Shown: positions 1 to 4,968, counted from the first letter of the stretch. The stretch is 6,734 bases of DNA from Nitrososphaeraceae archaeon (GCA_025922755.1 JAICHE010000066.1:1-6734), one strand, 5' to 3'. Numbers and translations are program-made. Notes: generated by a model from the letters alone, not told the origin.

Positions 1-120
1 AACATGCCCAACTCTCCAATCTAGTTTGTTGACTAATTCCTCTGGGATCTCAATGTCATAGGTATTTTCCTGTTTTTTTAACCTAGTTGTTTTAACTAGT
101 GTCATAATATTTACAGGCAT
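1..120 (-). CDS. AbrB/SpoVT-like protein, partial (C-terminus outside window)
   Basis: Only the first 40 codons are present; the frame stays open to the window edge. The segment YDIEIPEELVNKLDWRVGHV has the look of the swapped-hairpin AbrB/MazE DNA-binding fold (I-P-x-E-L-x-x-K-L-x-W-x-x-G-x). In that family it contacts DNA in transition-state regulators and antitoxins. An in-frame TAA lies directly before the ATG at 120, so the start is 120 or the second ATG at 105. A weak TATA-like stretch near 139-144 would fit the 105 start better. No partner toxin is visible in the window. The AbrB call is from motif appearance on a short fragment, so it is moderate at best. Confidence 0.5.
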   Translation of the reverse strand, partial: MPVNIMTLVKTTRLKKQENTYDIEIPEELVNKLDWRVGHV

Positions 121-169
121 TTATCGTATCTAAGAATTATTAATTTCAAAATAATTCAAAAACTCAGGA

Positions 170-1492
170 TCAATTTGATGGAATTACGCAGACTTGAACA
201 CACTGAAGGGTACACATTTCTGATTCAGGCATATGTCGGCATGCAGATTCACATTCATTGAAATTGCCATTCATGGATGAGCATCGTTCTTCTGAAATTC
301 CCTCACATTCATTGAAATCTGGCAACCATATTCCATTGTAGTTTTGGCATTGTGCCTCTGGACTCATAATTTTGGGATTAATATCTTCAACAAAATTACG
401 TCCATCACTAGTTCTGCATTGTCTTGGGTATGATTCCATAACCGGATTTCCAGCAGCAACACAGTCTTCAAAACTATCGATTGAGGAGCTCACTGTCTTA
501 TTGCGGATTTCTTGCAGCTTGATAATTAGTTGGGTAATCTCGGGAATCGATTCTCTTGCCTCAAATTCAATCTTTTTTGTTTTTCCACCATATGAAATTT
601 CAATCCATTCAACAGGAGCATCAGCACAACCTGGACATCCAATTCTATCTGGTAAGGAATTAAATTTTTTAAAGTCAATTACATCTACCAATTCATTCCA
701 TTCTTCTTGGGATATTGGAAAAGTGGTTGTTTTTTCAGGCAAGTCTTCCCATGAATCTGATACAAATTCACGTCCCGTTTTAGAGTAAACAATTTGTTCA
801 GAAGTTATGGTAAACTCTGAAAAACAGTATCCGAGACAAAACCCTGCATTTGTTCCAGTTTTAATTATTGGCTGTATGGATCTTGGACTGTCAAGTGGTT
901 CGGCCCATTCTCGTAGGATTAACTTTTCTGCGGTATTGGGTTTTACACATGCTGGAGTAAGATCTTTGGATTTGATGATCAGGATGAGGTCGTTTCTACA
1001 TTGGGTTTCATTTATTGGAATTCCGGAATTGAATTGTTTTAGCGGAGAATCTATGTTTATCTCTTTGACTTTGGTTACTAGGAATGTAACCATGTATTCC
1101 GATGGCTTAATGGGACTGCTGCTTATTGGATATGGTTCTACTTCCATCAATTTAATGAAATAACCAGCAAAAGTTTGGGCATCGGCATCCTTAACTGCTA
1201 AAGGAATGATATGATTTCCAAGATTTGTTTGACCGTTCACTAGATTTATCTCTGCTTTTACACTTCCTTCCCAAACACAAGTAACATCAATAGGACATCG
1301 GGAATCTTCTTCAATCCCTAGAAGGGTGATTATTAATTCTGAATCAATTGTTGCCATCTCATCTATACTGAGAACAAATGGTGTTTGTAAGGCAGCAGTT
1401 TGTGGATCCCCAAAAGCAACAGATTGGAAAACTAGGGATGTAATCACAACAGCTATAATCATTGAGATTTGAAGTCTATTTGAAATCGGCAA
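170..1492 (-). CDS. Secreted cysteine-rich mosaic protein (DUF6438-like central domain)
   Basis: This is a 440-residue exported protein of unknown function. Residues 1-28 form a signal peptide (NR, then a hydrophobic run, then SVAFG). Four or five modules follow. Residues 48-142 carry DSRCPIDVTCVWEG (C66, C72), a segment shared by many exported lipoprotein-like proteins. Residues 149-197 (SPLKQFNSGIPINETQC...ACVKP) match a segment I associate with thaumarchaeal surface proteins. Residues 213-332 (GFCLGYC, then PDRIGCPGCAD) resemble DUF6438. Residues 340-369 contain CVAAGNPVMESYPRQC. Residues 382-435 are a cysteine-rich tail with NECESACRH. Cysteines occur in close pairs, suggesting disulfides outside the cell. 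The start is TTG at 1492: an in-frame TAA lies 18 nt upstream and a TATA box is about 28 nt upstream. ATG 1462 is the alternative, but it drops the basic N-region. It appears monocistronic. Confidence 0.85.
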   Translation of the reverse strand: MPISNRLQISMIIAVVITSLVFQSVAFGDPQTAALQTPFVLSIDEMATIDSELIITLLGIEEDSRCPIDVTCVWEGSVKAEINLVNGQTNLGNHIIPLAVKDADAQTFAGYFIKLMEVEPYPISSSPIKPSEYMVTFLVTKVKEINIDSPLKQFNSGIPINETQCRNDLILIIKSKDLTPACVKPNTAEKLILREWAEPLDSPRSIQPIIKTGTNAGFCLGYCFSEFTITSEQIVYSKTGREFVSDSWEDLPEKTTTFPISQEEWNELVDVIDFKKFNSLPDRIGCPGCADAPVEWIEISYGGKTKKIEFEARESIPEITQLIIKLQEIRNKTVSSSIDSFEDCVAAGNPVMESYPRQCRTSDGRNFVEDINPKIMSPEAQCQNYNGIWLPDFNECEGISEERCSSMNGNFNECESACRHMPESEMCTLQCVQVCVIPSN

Positions 1493-1504
1493 ATTACTAT
1501 TTAG

Positions 1505-1526
1505 AGGTTATTTCTAGATATAACCT
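1505..1526. repeat. Inverted repeat overlapping the TATA box
   Basis: AGGTTAT at 1505-1511 and ATAACCT at 1520-1526 are perfect 7-base arms around an 8-base spacer. The right arm covers the TATA box of the secreted protein and the left arm lies between that box and the start codon. This is where a repressor would block transcription-factor B or polymerase. An operator role is inferred. Confidence 0.4.
1518..1523 (-). promoter_or_regulatory. TATA box of the secreted protein
   Basis: On the minus strand this reads TTATAT within GGTTATATCT. It is centred about 28 nt before the TTG start, which implies a leaderless transcript and favours TTG 1492 over ATG 1462. Confidence 0.55.
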
Positions 1527-1541
1527 TTGATTAAAATCAAA
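1526..1541. repeat. Perfect 16-bp dyad upstream of the TATA box
   Basis: TTTGATT at 1526-1532 and AATCAAA at 1535-1541 flank two bases. The dyad abuts the previous inverted repeat and occupies the BRE and upstream position for the gene starting at 1492. It is AT-rich, so chance is possible, but a regulator site is plausible. Confidence 0.35.
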
Positions 1542-1586
1542 TTTTACCAAAAATAATTTCAAAAATGGCAAAATTGAGGCAGACTT

Positions 1587-1603
1587 GAGAAAAAAAGATT
1601 CTC
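1587..1603 (-). terminator. Possible terminator after the DUF488 operon
   Basis: Downstream of the stop at 1636, the minus strand has GAGAA...TTCTC arms (1599-1603 with 1587-1591) and a run of seven T at 1590-1596. Archaeal termination is largely driven by T-tracts, so the run is the stronger part of the evidence. The rest of the gap 1493-1635 holds only the promoter elements of the secreted protein. Confidence 0.45.
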
Positions 1604-1635
1604 TATTCATGATTTTTAAGAAAACAGACTTTTTG

Positions 1636-2034
1636 CTATTCATCTTTTAAATTTGACTCAAAATCTAACTTTAGATACTGTGGATTTTGAATAATTTTTT
1701 TTAATAAATGTCTATGACATGGAGTTCCATCTTTTTCGAAACAAAGCAAAGTAACATTTTCTGATATTGTTTTGTTCTTGAGATTATTTATCACAATAAG
1801 GCTTTCTTCATTTTCCAGTAGTTCAGTTTTGAAACTTTTTACAAATTGACTCCAAGTTTTTTTGTTGGTTTTGTATTCGTCTAGTAATTTTTTACTGGGT
1901 GCAAGTTCTCTCATCCAAATATCAAAATGAGTTTTTTTTACACCTCTTGGGTAAAACCTAGTAATCAATACACGAAGACCATCCAGACTATCTTTGGGCT
2001 TATAGATACTCTTGGTTTTGATCAGAGTGACCAC
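1636..2034 (-). CDS. DUF488 family protein
   Basis: A 132-residue protein, close to the usual length of the short DUF488 family. Diagnostic segments are SLDGLRVLITRFYPRGV at residues 16-32, DIWMRELAPS at 38-47, and TLLCFEKDGTPCHRHLL at 95-111. The last corresponds to the conserved C-terminal stretch where many members have an H-N-H motif; here it is C98, C106, H107, H109, which could bind a metal or act as a redox or nucleophilic site (inference). The biochemical function of the family is not established to my knowledge. The GTG start at 2034 overlaps the preceding gene by 13 nt, pointing to co-translation. A GGTG stretch covers the start itself, so no separate Shine-Dalgarno is clear and the exact start is less certain than the family call. 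Confidence 0.85.
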   Translation of the reverse strand: MVTLIKTKSIYKPKDSLDGLRVLITRFYPRGVKKTHFDIWMRELAPSKKLLDEYKTNKKTWSQFVKSFKTELLENEESLIVINNLKNKTISENVTLLCFEKDGTPCHRHLLKKIIQNPQYLKLDFESNLKDE

Positions 2035-2285
2035 CTATTGAAACAGAGAAAATAAGAAATTTTGTCAAAATATGGTGTTTTCTTCCAACTTTGCCATTTC
2101 TTGTTAATCTCGTGTAAGATTACTCCAAGCAAAATTTGGCTCTGATTTACCCATCCATAGTATGTTGCTAGATCTTTTTGAAACTGTCTTTGCTCGATTT
2201 CTAACTGTCGAATCATTTCCTTGGTAATTTTATCTGCATTTTGACGAATCAGATCAAGCACCTCCAAAAACTTTCGGGTTTTCAA
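2022..2285 (-). CDS. Small helical protein, unknown function
   Basis: An 87-residue protein I do not recognise. Residues 1-40 are strongly helical and charged (LIRQNADKITKEM, then IRQLEIEQRQFQKDL) and could form a coiled coil. Residues 41-60 are more hydrophobic (YYGWVNQSQILLGVILHEI). The tail is aromatic and basic. The start is a TTG at 2285; an in-frame TGA lies just upstream and no ATG occurs before residue 24, so the N-terminus is uncertain. It is the third gene of the apparent operon and overlaps DUF488 by 13 nt. An 81-nt gap containing a 9-bp stem separates it from the 69-residue gene. A frameshift in its last 20 codons cannot be excluded: another frame ends as MAKLEENTIF at 2065. A phasin-like or scaffold role is conceivable but unsupported. 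Confidence 0.55.
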   Translation of the reverse strand: MKTRKFLEVLDLIRQNADKITKEMIRQLEIEQRQFQKDLATYYGWVNQSQILLGVILHEINKKWQSWKKTPYFDKISYFLCFNRWSL

Positions 2286-2298
2286 ATTTCAGGTAGAT

Positions 2299-2326
2299 AT
2301 TGCCATTACTTTTGGAAAATGGCAAT
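2299..2326. repeat. Perfect 9-bp inverted repeat between operon genes
   Basis: ATTGCCATT at 2299-2307 and AATGGCAAT at 2318-2326 are separated by 10 bases. In RNA this gives a clean stem-loop ending 13 nt before the TTG start at 2285. No T-run follows, so it is not a classic terminator. It may be an mRNA-processing or translation-control hairpin, or a DNA operator for an internal promoter. Confidence 0.6.
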
Positions 2327-2366
2327 CCAAATAACCTGATTTTTGATTTTTTTCTTGGATTTTGAG

Positions 2367-2576
2367 TCAATTTTGCATCTCCCATGTTGGAAATATCCCC
2401 AATTTCTCTAATCTTTGGCTCTGTTCTGCCAGCTCAAGGAATTTCCTTTGACGCTTTTCTTCGTCATTTATTATCTCAAAGTATTGGTCTAGGAGTCTCT
2501 GAAATTTCAAATATTGAGGATGATTTTCAGAATTATCTGAAATCACTTTCATTTCATTGCTGACTGTTTTTATCAT
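2367..2576 (-). CDS. Small charged coiled-coil-like protein, unknown function
   Basis: A 69-residue protein with no family I recognise. After a polar N-terminus (residues 1-18), residues 21-60 form a long charged helix (QRLLDQYFEIINDEEKRQRK, then FLELAEQSQRLEKLG), ending in IFPTWEMQN. The ATG at 2576 is chosen over the TTG 18 nt upstream because that TTG codon is followed by GAGGAGGAGG, an excellent Shine-Dalgarno sequence six bases before the ATG. A single base separates this ATG from the TAA of the preceding 52-codon gene, indicating translational coupling. The second member of the operon, it is predicted to be cytoplasmic. A structural or adaptor role that pairs with the neighbouring helical protein is inference. 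Confidence 0.75.
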   Translation of the reverse strand: MIKTVSNEMKVISDNSENHPQYLKFQRLLDQYFEIINDEEKRQRKFLELAEQSQRLEKLGIFPTWEMQN

Positions 2577-2577
2577 T

Positions 2578-2736
2578 TTACGCCTCCTCCTCAAACAAGG
2601 TCCAAGTCAGTCCTCTAAGATCCTTCCATTCTGGACTAGATTTTGACAAAAGATTTGACACTTCTCTTACAGGCTCTTTTTTGACCTGAATGGTTGACAG
2701 CGAGTGCTGCTGTGGTTTTTTGGTGTAACTTACCAT
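2578..2736 (-). CDS. 52-residue micro-protein, first gene of the DUF488 operon
   Basis: This small gene begins MVSYTKKPQQHSLSTIQVKK and ends LTWTLFEEEA. Residues 1-22 are polar and basic and look disordered; residues 23-52 look helical and acidic towards the end (VREVSNLLSK, then SPEWKDLRGL). I recognise no family. Three features support it as real. Its ATG sits about 27 nt downstream of a good TATA box, giving a leaderless start. It stays open for 52 codons. Its TAA is one base before the ATG of the next gene, whose Shine-Dalgarno it contains. The arrangement makes it the promoter-proximal gene of a four-gene unit with the 69- and 87-residue proteins and DUF488. The start codon lies in one arm of a long inverted repeat (2725-2811). 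Confidence 0.7.
   Translation of the reverse strand: MVSYTKKPQQHSLSTIQVKKEPVREVSNLLSKSSPEWKDLRGLTWTLFEEEA
2583..2592 (-). promoter_or_regulatory. Strong Shine-Dalgarno deciding the 2576 start
   Basis: The minus strand reads GAGGAGGAGG, complementary to the anti-SD of 16S rRNA, 6-7 nt before ATG 2576. It lies inside the end of the upstream gene, encoding its EEEA terminus, so that gene's tail and this ribosome site share the same bases. Confidence 0.8.
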
Positions 2737-2811
2737 AGTATAGTTAGTATAGAAATGTTATTTATAGTAGAAAGGGAAACAATCTACATCGAATTACTAT
2801 TTGGTAAGTTA
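2725..2811. repeat. Long-spaced inverted repeat flanking the operon promoter
   Basis: The reverse complement of 2725-2740 is TACTATGGTAAGTTAC. The plus strand at 2795-2811 reads TACTATTTGGTAAGTTA, the same 15 bases with two T inserted. The arms flank the operon TATA box with a 54-base gap. They could be paired sites for a looping regulator or the relic of a duplication. Confidence 0.45.
2761..2766 (-). promoter_or_regulatory. TATA box of the 52/69/87/DUF488 operon
   Basis: The minus strand reads CTATAAATA, a near-consensus archaeal TATA element centred 27 nt before ATG 2736. Leaderless transcription is predicted. It lies between the two arms of the 2725-2811 inverted repeat. Confidence 0.65.
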
Positions 2812-2861
2812 TACTTTATTAACAATAAGGAATTTTTGGAAAATAATTTTGAACCCTTAGA

Positions 2862-2868
2862 TTTAATA
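2862..2868 (+). promoter_or_regulatory. TATA-like box of the membrane-anchored protein
   Basis: TTTAATA is centred 26 nt before the GTG at 2891, supporting a leaderless transcript with a GTG start. There is no Shine-Dalgarno before that GTG (a T-run precedes it). Confidence 0.5.
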
Positions 2869-2890
2869 GCAAAGGGTCTAAACTTTTTTT

Positions 2891-3307
2891 GTGTCTTCCA
2901 AAAAAAAATTTGTTATTGGTGGGATAGTGGGTGCAATAATTATTGTTGCCTTGTTTTTAATACCTGTAAATCAATTCTTTATGGTAGACTCAAATAAATC
3001 CGAACCCCCTCCACCAACACTTGTACTGAGTAACAATCCTGATGATTTTGAAATTAATCCAATAAAATGCGAGAAAGGATTAGAAATTGTTGAATTTGAA
3101 TTTAATGTAAAGAATAATCTTGAGGAAGATTATCGACTAGAGATTCACCTGACATTAAAAGATGAAAATGAGCAAGACCTATCCAAAGAAGCAAAACTTG
3201 TAGAGGTTGGTGCAGGAGAAACGACACTTGTCACCCACCAGACACCATTTAATTCTAAAATGGCAATGTGCGGAATTCAATTAGACAATGTTGAGAAAAT
3301 CCAGTAA
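2891..3307 (+). CDS. Membrane-anchored extracellular small domain protein
   Basis: A 138-residue protein. The N-terminus MSSKKK is basic and residues 7-25 form one hydrophobic helix, so it is either a signal anchor or an uncleaved export signal; the rest should face outside. A proline-rich linker (EPPPP, about 38-42) precedes a beta-rich domain at about 45-135, with alternating strands such as LEIVEFEFNV and YRLEIHLTL. C60 and C127 could form a disulfide across it. The pattern resembles the Ig-like or FxLD-type extracytoplasmic domains common in archaeal surface proteins; no enzyme motif is seen. The GTG start is supported by TATA spacing and by the position of the basic residues. It is divergent from the minus-strand operon starting at 2736 and convergent with the gene ending at 3346. 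Confidence 0.75.
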   Translation: MSSKKKFVIGGIVGAIIIVALFLIPVNQFFMVDSNKSEPPPPTLVLSNNPDDFEINPIKCEKGLEIVEFEFNVKNNLEEDYRLEIHLTLKDENEQDLSKEAKLVEVGAGETTLVTHQTPFNSKMAMCGIQLDNVEKIQ

Positions 3308-3311
3308 GGGT

Positions 3312-3341
3312 ATTTTGATAAAACTTTTCTAGAATCAAAAT
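3312..3341. terminator. Bidirectional terminator-like hairpin between convergent genes
   Basis: ATTTTGAT at 3312-3319 and ATCAAAAT at 3334-3341 form an 8-bp stem over a 14-base loop. The hairpin fills the 38-base gap between two convergent stop codons. T-tracts occur on both strands, so it could serve either gene. Confidence 0.45.
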
Positions 3342-3345
3342 TTTC

Positions 3346-3675
3346 CTAAAGGGGGCCAGAAACAGTTGGTAAAAAGAAGCCTACTATTGTGGCTGATATC
3401 CAAATTGCCACTGATATCACCAATGATTTCAGAAAGCCAATTTTGTATATGGAACTTAGTGCAATAAGCCATACAATTCCTGCTGCAATTGCAGCTATCC
3501 AACCTGTTTCAAACAAATAGTAAGAAATAGTATAAACAACTGTACCTACAAGGGCAGTAACAATCGCAGTTCCTATTCCCTTGCTTTCTCCAAACAATTT
3601 TGTTACAAAATAAATGATTATTCCAGAAGTGAACAAACCAAGTAAAAATACTATTACTGTGTTTAACTCATTCAT
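3346..3675 (-). CDS. Small four-helix integral membrane protein
   Basis: A 109-residue, very hydrophobic protein with four predicted membrane helices at about 5-25, 34-54, 57-77 and 84-103. The loops between them are short (KLFGESKG, FETG, IYKIG). There are no conserved acidic or histidine residues in the helices that would suggest transport chemistry. It resembles the small uncharacterised membrane proteins frequent in archaea, so function is unknown. The ATG at 3675 gives a natural N-terminus. The best TATA-like sequence (TTATAA, about 3721-3726) is some 48 nt upstream, so this gene may carry a short leader of about 20 nt, unlike its neighbours. The 101-base gap on its upstream side (3676-3776) holds nothing else I can support. 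Confidence 0.7.
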   Translation of the reverse strand: MNELNTVIVFLLGLFTSGIIIYFVTKLFGESKGIGTAIVTALVGTVVYTISYYLFETGWIAAIAAGIVWLIALSSIYKIGFLKSLVISVAIWISATIVGFFLPTVSGPL

Positions 3676-3776
3676 TTTAATTCATTCTGATTAGTGTAAC
3701 ATGCTTGATTTTTCTAGAGGTTATAAGTTTAAACGGTTTTTTGGTTTTATTCTTAACAAAAACAAATTCCTGCAAA

Positions 3777-4199
3777 TCACTCTATGTTTTTATCTTGAAT
3801 ATTTCTCCAATATTTTTCCAACATTTCAAGGACTTGAAGATACAGTTTTGTTTGAGAATCAGAGACATTTACACAATATTGGGAAATTGACTTAGTCGCT
3901 TTCTTAAAATCAGATTCCCGAATGGAATCAGACCAAGTCTCTAAGAATTGCTGTAGATCAAACTCTGATTTTTTTGTATTATCGTCCCATGCTTTCTTAA
4001 AATTGGTAGCAAATTCTGAATTTGATTCTAAGGCTTTTTTCCAAATTAGAAAAATATTGATTGGAGAATCATCATAAATTTGGTGCCAAAAATCATAACT
4101 TTTTTTCATATTTTCAAAAAAATAATTTTTATAAAATTCATTGGATGCAGAAACATTCTGATTTTTCCCCACTTTGAATCGCTTATTATAGAACTCCAA
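3777..4199 (-). CDS. Helical tryptophan-spaced protein, unknown function (phasin/PhaE-like guess)
   Basis: A 140-residue, all-helical, soluble-looking protein rich in F, Y, W, K, N and S. Tryptophans at 38, 53, 71 and 89 are 15-18 residues apart, with a last one at 131, each in an amphipathic segment (YDFWHQIYDD, LIWKKALES, FKKAWDDNTK, FLETWSDSIR). The C-terminal part, LYLQVLEMLEKYWRNIQDK, is a long helix. This texture recalls granule-binding phasins and the PhaE subunit of polyhydroxyalkanoate synthase, a pathway reported in some ammonia-oxidising archaea. No PhaC is nearby and I cannot confirm homology. The TTG start at 4199 is supported by a TATA box 26 nt upstream; the first later ATG is residue 31. 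Confidence 0.65.
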   Translation of the reverse strand: MEFYNKRFKVGKNQNVSASNEFYKNYFFENMKKSYDFWHQIYDDSPINIFLIWKKALESNSEFATNFKKAWDDNTKKSEFDLQQFLETWSDSIRESDFKKATKSISQYCVNVSDSQTKLYLQVLEMLEKYWRNIQDKNIE

Positions 4200-4221
4200 A
4201 GCAATTAAGTTTTGCAGACTC

Positions 4222-4228
4222 TATTTTA
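4222..4228 (-). promoter_or_regulatory. TATA box for the gene starting at 4199
   Basis: The minus strand reads TAAAATA, centred 26 nt before the TTG start, preceded by a purine run (GAAAAAAA) suitable as a BRE. It predicts a leaderless mRNA beginning at a TTG codon. Confidence 0.6.
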
Positions 4229-4254
4229 GATTTTTTTCTGAAAGATTTACTGTG

Positions 4255-4641
4255 TTATTTTGAATTATTAATTACCCTGACTAGTTTTTCCTCAATCTCC
4301 TTTCCCATAGATTCCAACTCTGCATTTGAGGCAACAGAAAGCAACGCGGTAGGTTTGGCCAAGCTGATATAATTTTCTCCACCCTTTTCATATATTGCAA
4401 TTGTACATGGGAGTAACAATCCAATGTCTGGATCTGAATCAAGTGCTTTTTTGGCAGCTTGGGGATTACATACTTCTAACAACTTGTAGTCATGAGGATA
4501 ATCCACCCCTTTTTTTGCAAAAATTTCTTTAAAGTCCAATGTTCCAAGAACGCCAAATTTTATTTCTGAAAGTTTTGTCTTGATCTCTTCAATTACATCG
4601 TCTATATTTTTTTGAGTTTTGACAGTGTAAGAAAAGCCCAT
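4255..4641 (-). CDS. DUF302 domain protein
   Basis: A 128-residue protein matching DUF302 over its whole length. It begins MGFSYTVKT, has the FGVLGTLDF segment at 29-37, CNPQAAKKALDSDPDIGLLLPC at 58-79 and IAIYEKGGENYISLAKP at 81-97. The family's typical marks are the C-N-P motif and the G-L-L-L-P-C stretch. C58 and C79 are the notable residues; a metal or redox role has been suggested by context for relatives, but the function is unknown. The start is placed at ATG 4641, not at an in-frame GTG 21 nt upstream, because a TATA box sits about 26 nt before the ATG and would almost touch that GTG. The protein has no signal peptide and is predicted to be cytoplasmic. Confidence 0.88.
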   Translation of the reverse strand: MGFSYTVKTQKNIDDVIEEIKTKLSEIKFGVLGTLDFKEIFAKKGVDYPHDYKLLEVCNPQAAKKALDSDPDIGLLLPCTIAIYEKGGENYISLAKPTALLSVASNAELESMGKEIEEKLVRVINNSK

Positions 4642-4664
4642 AGACTTTCTTTGAGGGCACACAA

Positions 4665-4670
4665 TTTATT
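4665..4670 (-). promoter_or_regulatory. TATA box of the DUF302 gene
   Basis: The minus strand reads AATAAA, centred 26-27 nt before ATG 4641. This spacing sets the start codon and rejects the upstream GTG. Confidence 0.6.
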
Positions 4671-4770
4671 GTTAATTCTAATTTTCCTTATGAAATTCCC
4701 TGTAAATCAAGAAAATTTGGCATTATCTGTTCTATGTTTTTAACCATTTTAGTATAAATCCCGGAATTCA

Positions 4771-4840
4771 GGCTGTTCTTTGCCGTTACAAGGTTTGTAG
4801 GCAAAACCTAGTTGGTGTAGTCCATACGGAAAGAAAAACC
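4771..4840 (-). ncRNA. Candidate folded RNA or structured leader
   Basis: No convincing gene lies between 4642 and 5033, but 4771-4840 folds into one extended hairpin. On the minus strand, UUCUUU-CCGU at 4835-4826 pairs with ACGG-c-AAAGAA at 4786-4776 (10 bp, one bulged C). This is extended outward by GGUU/AGCC with one mismatch and one G-U pair. Inside, UACA (4819-4816) pairs with UGUA (4790-4787), and AGGUUU (4809-4804) pairs with AAACCU (4796-4791), closing a 7-base loop. Two 6-base bulges lie on the same side. A TATAAT box at 4864-4869 would start RNA at the G at 4840, exactly at the stem base. The minus strand folds better than the plus because of the wobble pair. It could be a small RNA, or a leader reading towards the DUF302 gene. 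It is not a tRNA. Confidence 0.4.
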
Positions 4841-4863
4841 TTCAAGATTTTATGAGCCAATTC

Positions 4864-4869
4864 ATTATA
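4864..4869 (-). promoter_or_regulatory. Putative TATA box for the folded element
   Basis: The minus strand reads TTTATAATG. The box is centred about 26 nt before the G at 4840 that begins the long stem. The surrounding DNA is very AT-rich, so the match alone is weak; the fit to the stem edge is what makes it notable. Confidence 0.35.
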
Positions 4870-4901
4870 AAAAATTAATTCACTCTAGGACCAACCTAAC
4901 T

Positions 4902-4911
4902 GTTTTAAAAC
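4902..4911. repeat. Short perfect palindrome GTTTTAAAAC
   Basis: A 10-base palindrome in the gap between the folded element and the zinc-ribbon promoter. It is AT-rich and isolated, so it may be chance. Confidence 0.25.
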
Positions 4912-4968
4912 TAGTCTCAATTAATTTTTACATAGTACAACTTTCCCTTCATATTAAAAAAAGTCTAA

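Noticed and set aside
80..110. Similarity between this stretch (in the AbrB-like gene) and 4893-4920, both around CTAG...GTTTTAA...ACTAG
   Set aside because: One copy is within coding sequence, the match has gaps and mismatches, and AT-rich DNA gives such matches by chance.
372..1163. Two plus-strand open frames (138 and 118 codons) across the secreted protein
   Set aside because: They lie fully antisense to a gene with a signal peptide and recognisable modules, have unnatural composition, and lack a promoter or ribosome site.
2065..2097. Alternative frame ending MAKLEENTIF at the end of the 87-codon gene, hinting at a frameshift
   Set aside because: Only ten codons, and the listed frame stays open and overlaps the DUF488 start neatly. 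It needs a homologue comparison to decide.
2704..2997. Plus-strand 97-codon frame
   Set aside because: It runs antisense through the operon promoter and then overlaps the 2891 gene in another frame. Its cysteine- and aromatic-rich composition looks like an artefact of AT-rich DNA.
3701..3895. Two overlapping plus-strand frames near 3700
   Set aside because: They overlap the 3' end of the minus-strand gene at 3777-4199, have no good start signals and no protein-like pattern.
4642..4662. GTG extension of the DUF302 gene (adds seven residues, CPQRKS-like)
   Set aside because: The GTG is almost adjacent to the TATA box, and DUF302 proteins normally begin near the MGFSY segment.
4688..4747. 19-codon minus-strand frame (MVKNIEQIMPNFLDLQGIS) between the folded element and the DUF302 gene
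   Set aside because: The peptide looks reasonable and might be a leader peptide, but it has no Shine-Dalgarno and its nearest TATA-like sequence is only about ten bases away, so it is too weak to list.
4753..4758. TATAAA on the plus strand just before the folded element
   Set aside because: It would start RNA inside the long stem and so cut it. The minus-strand box at 4864-4869 fits the stem edge better.
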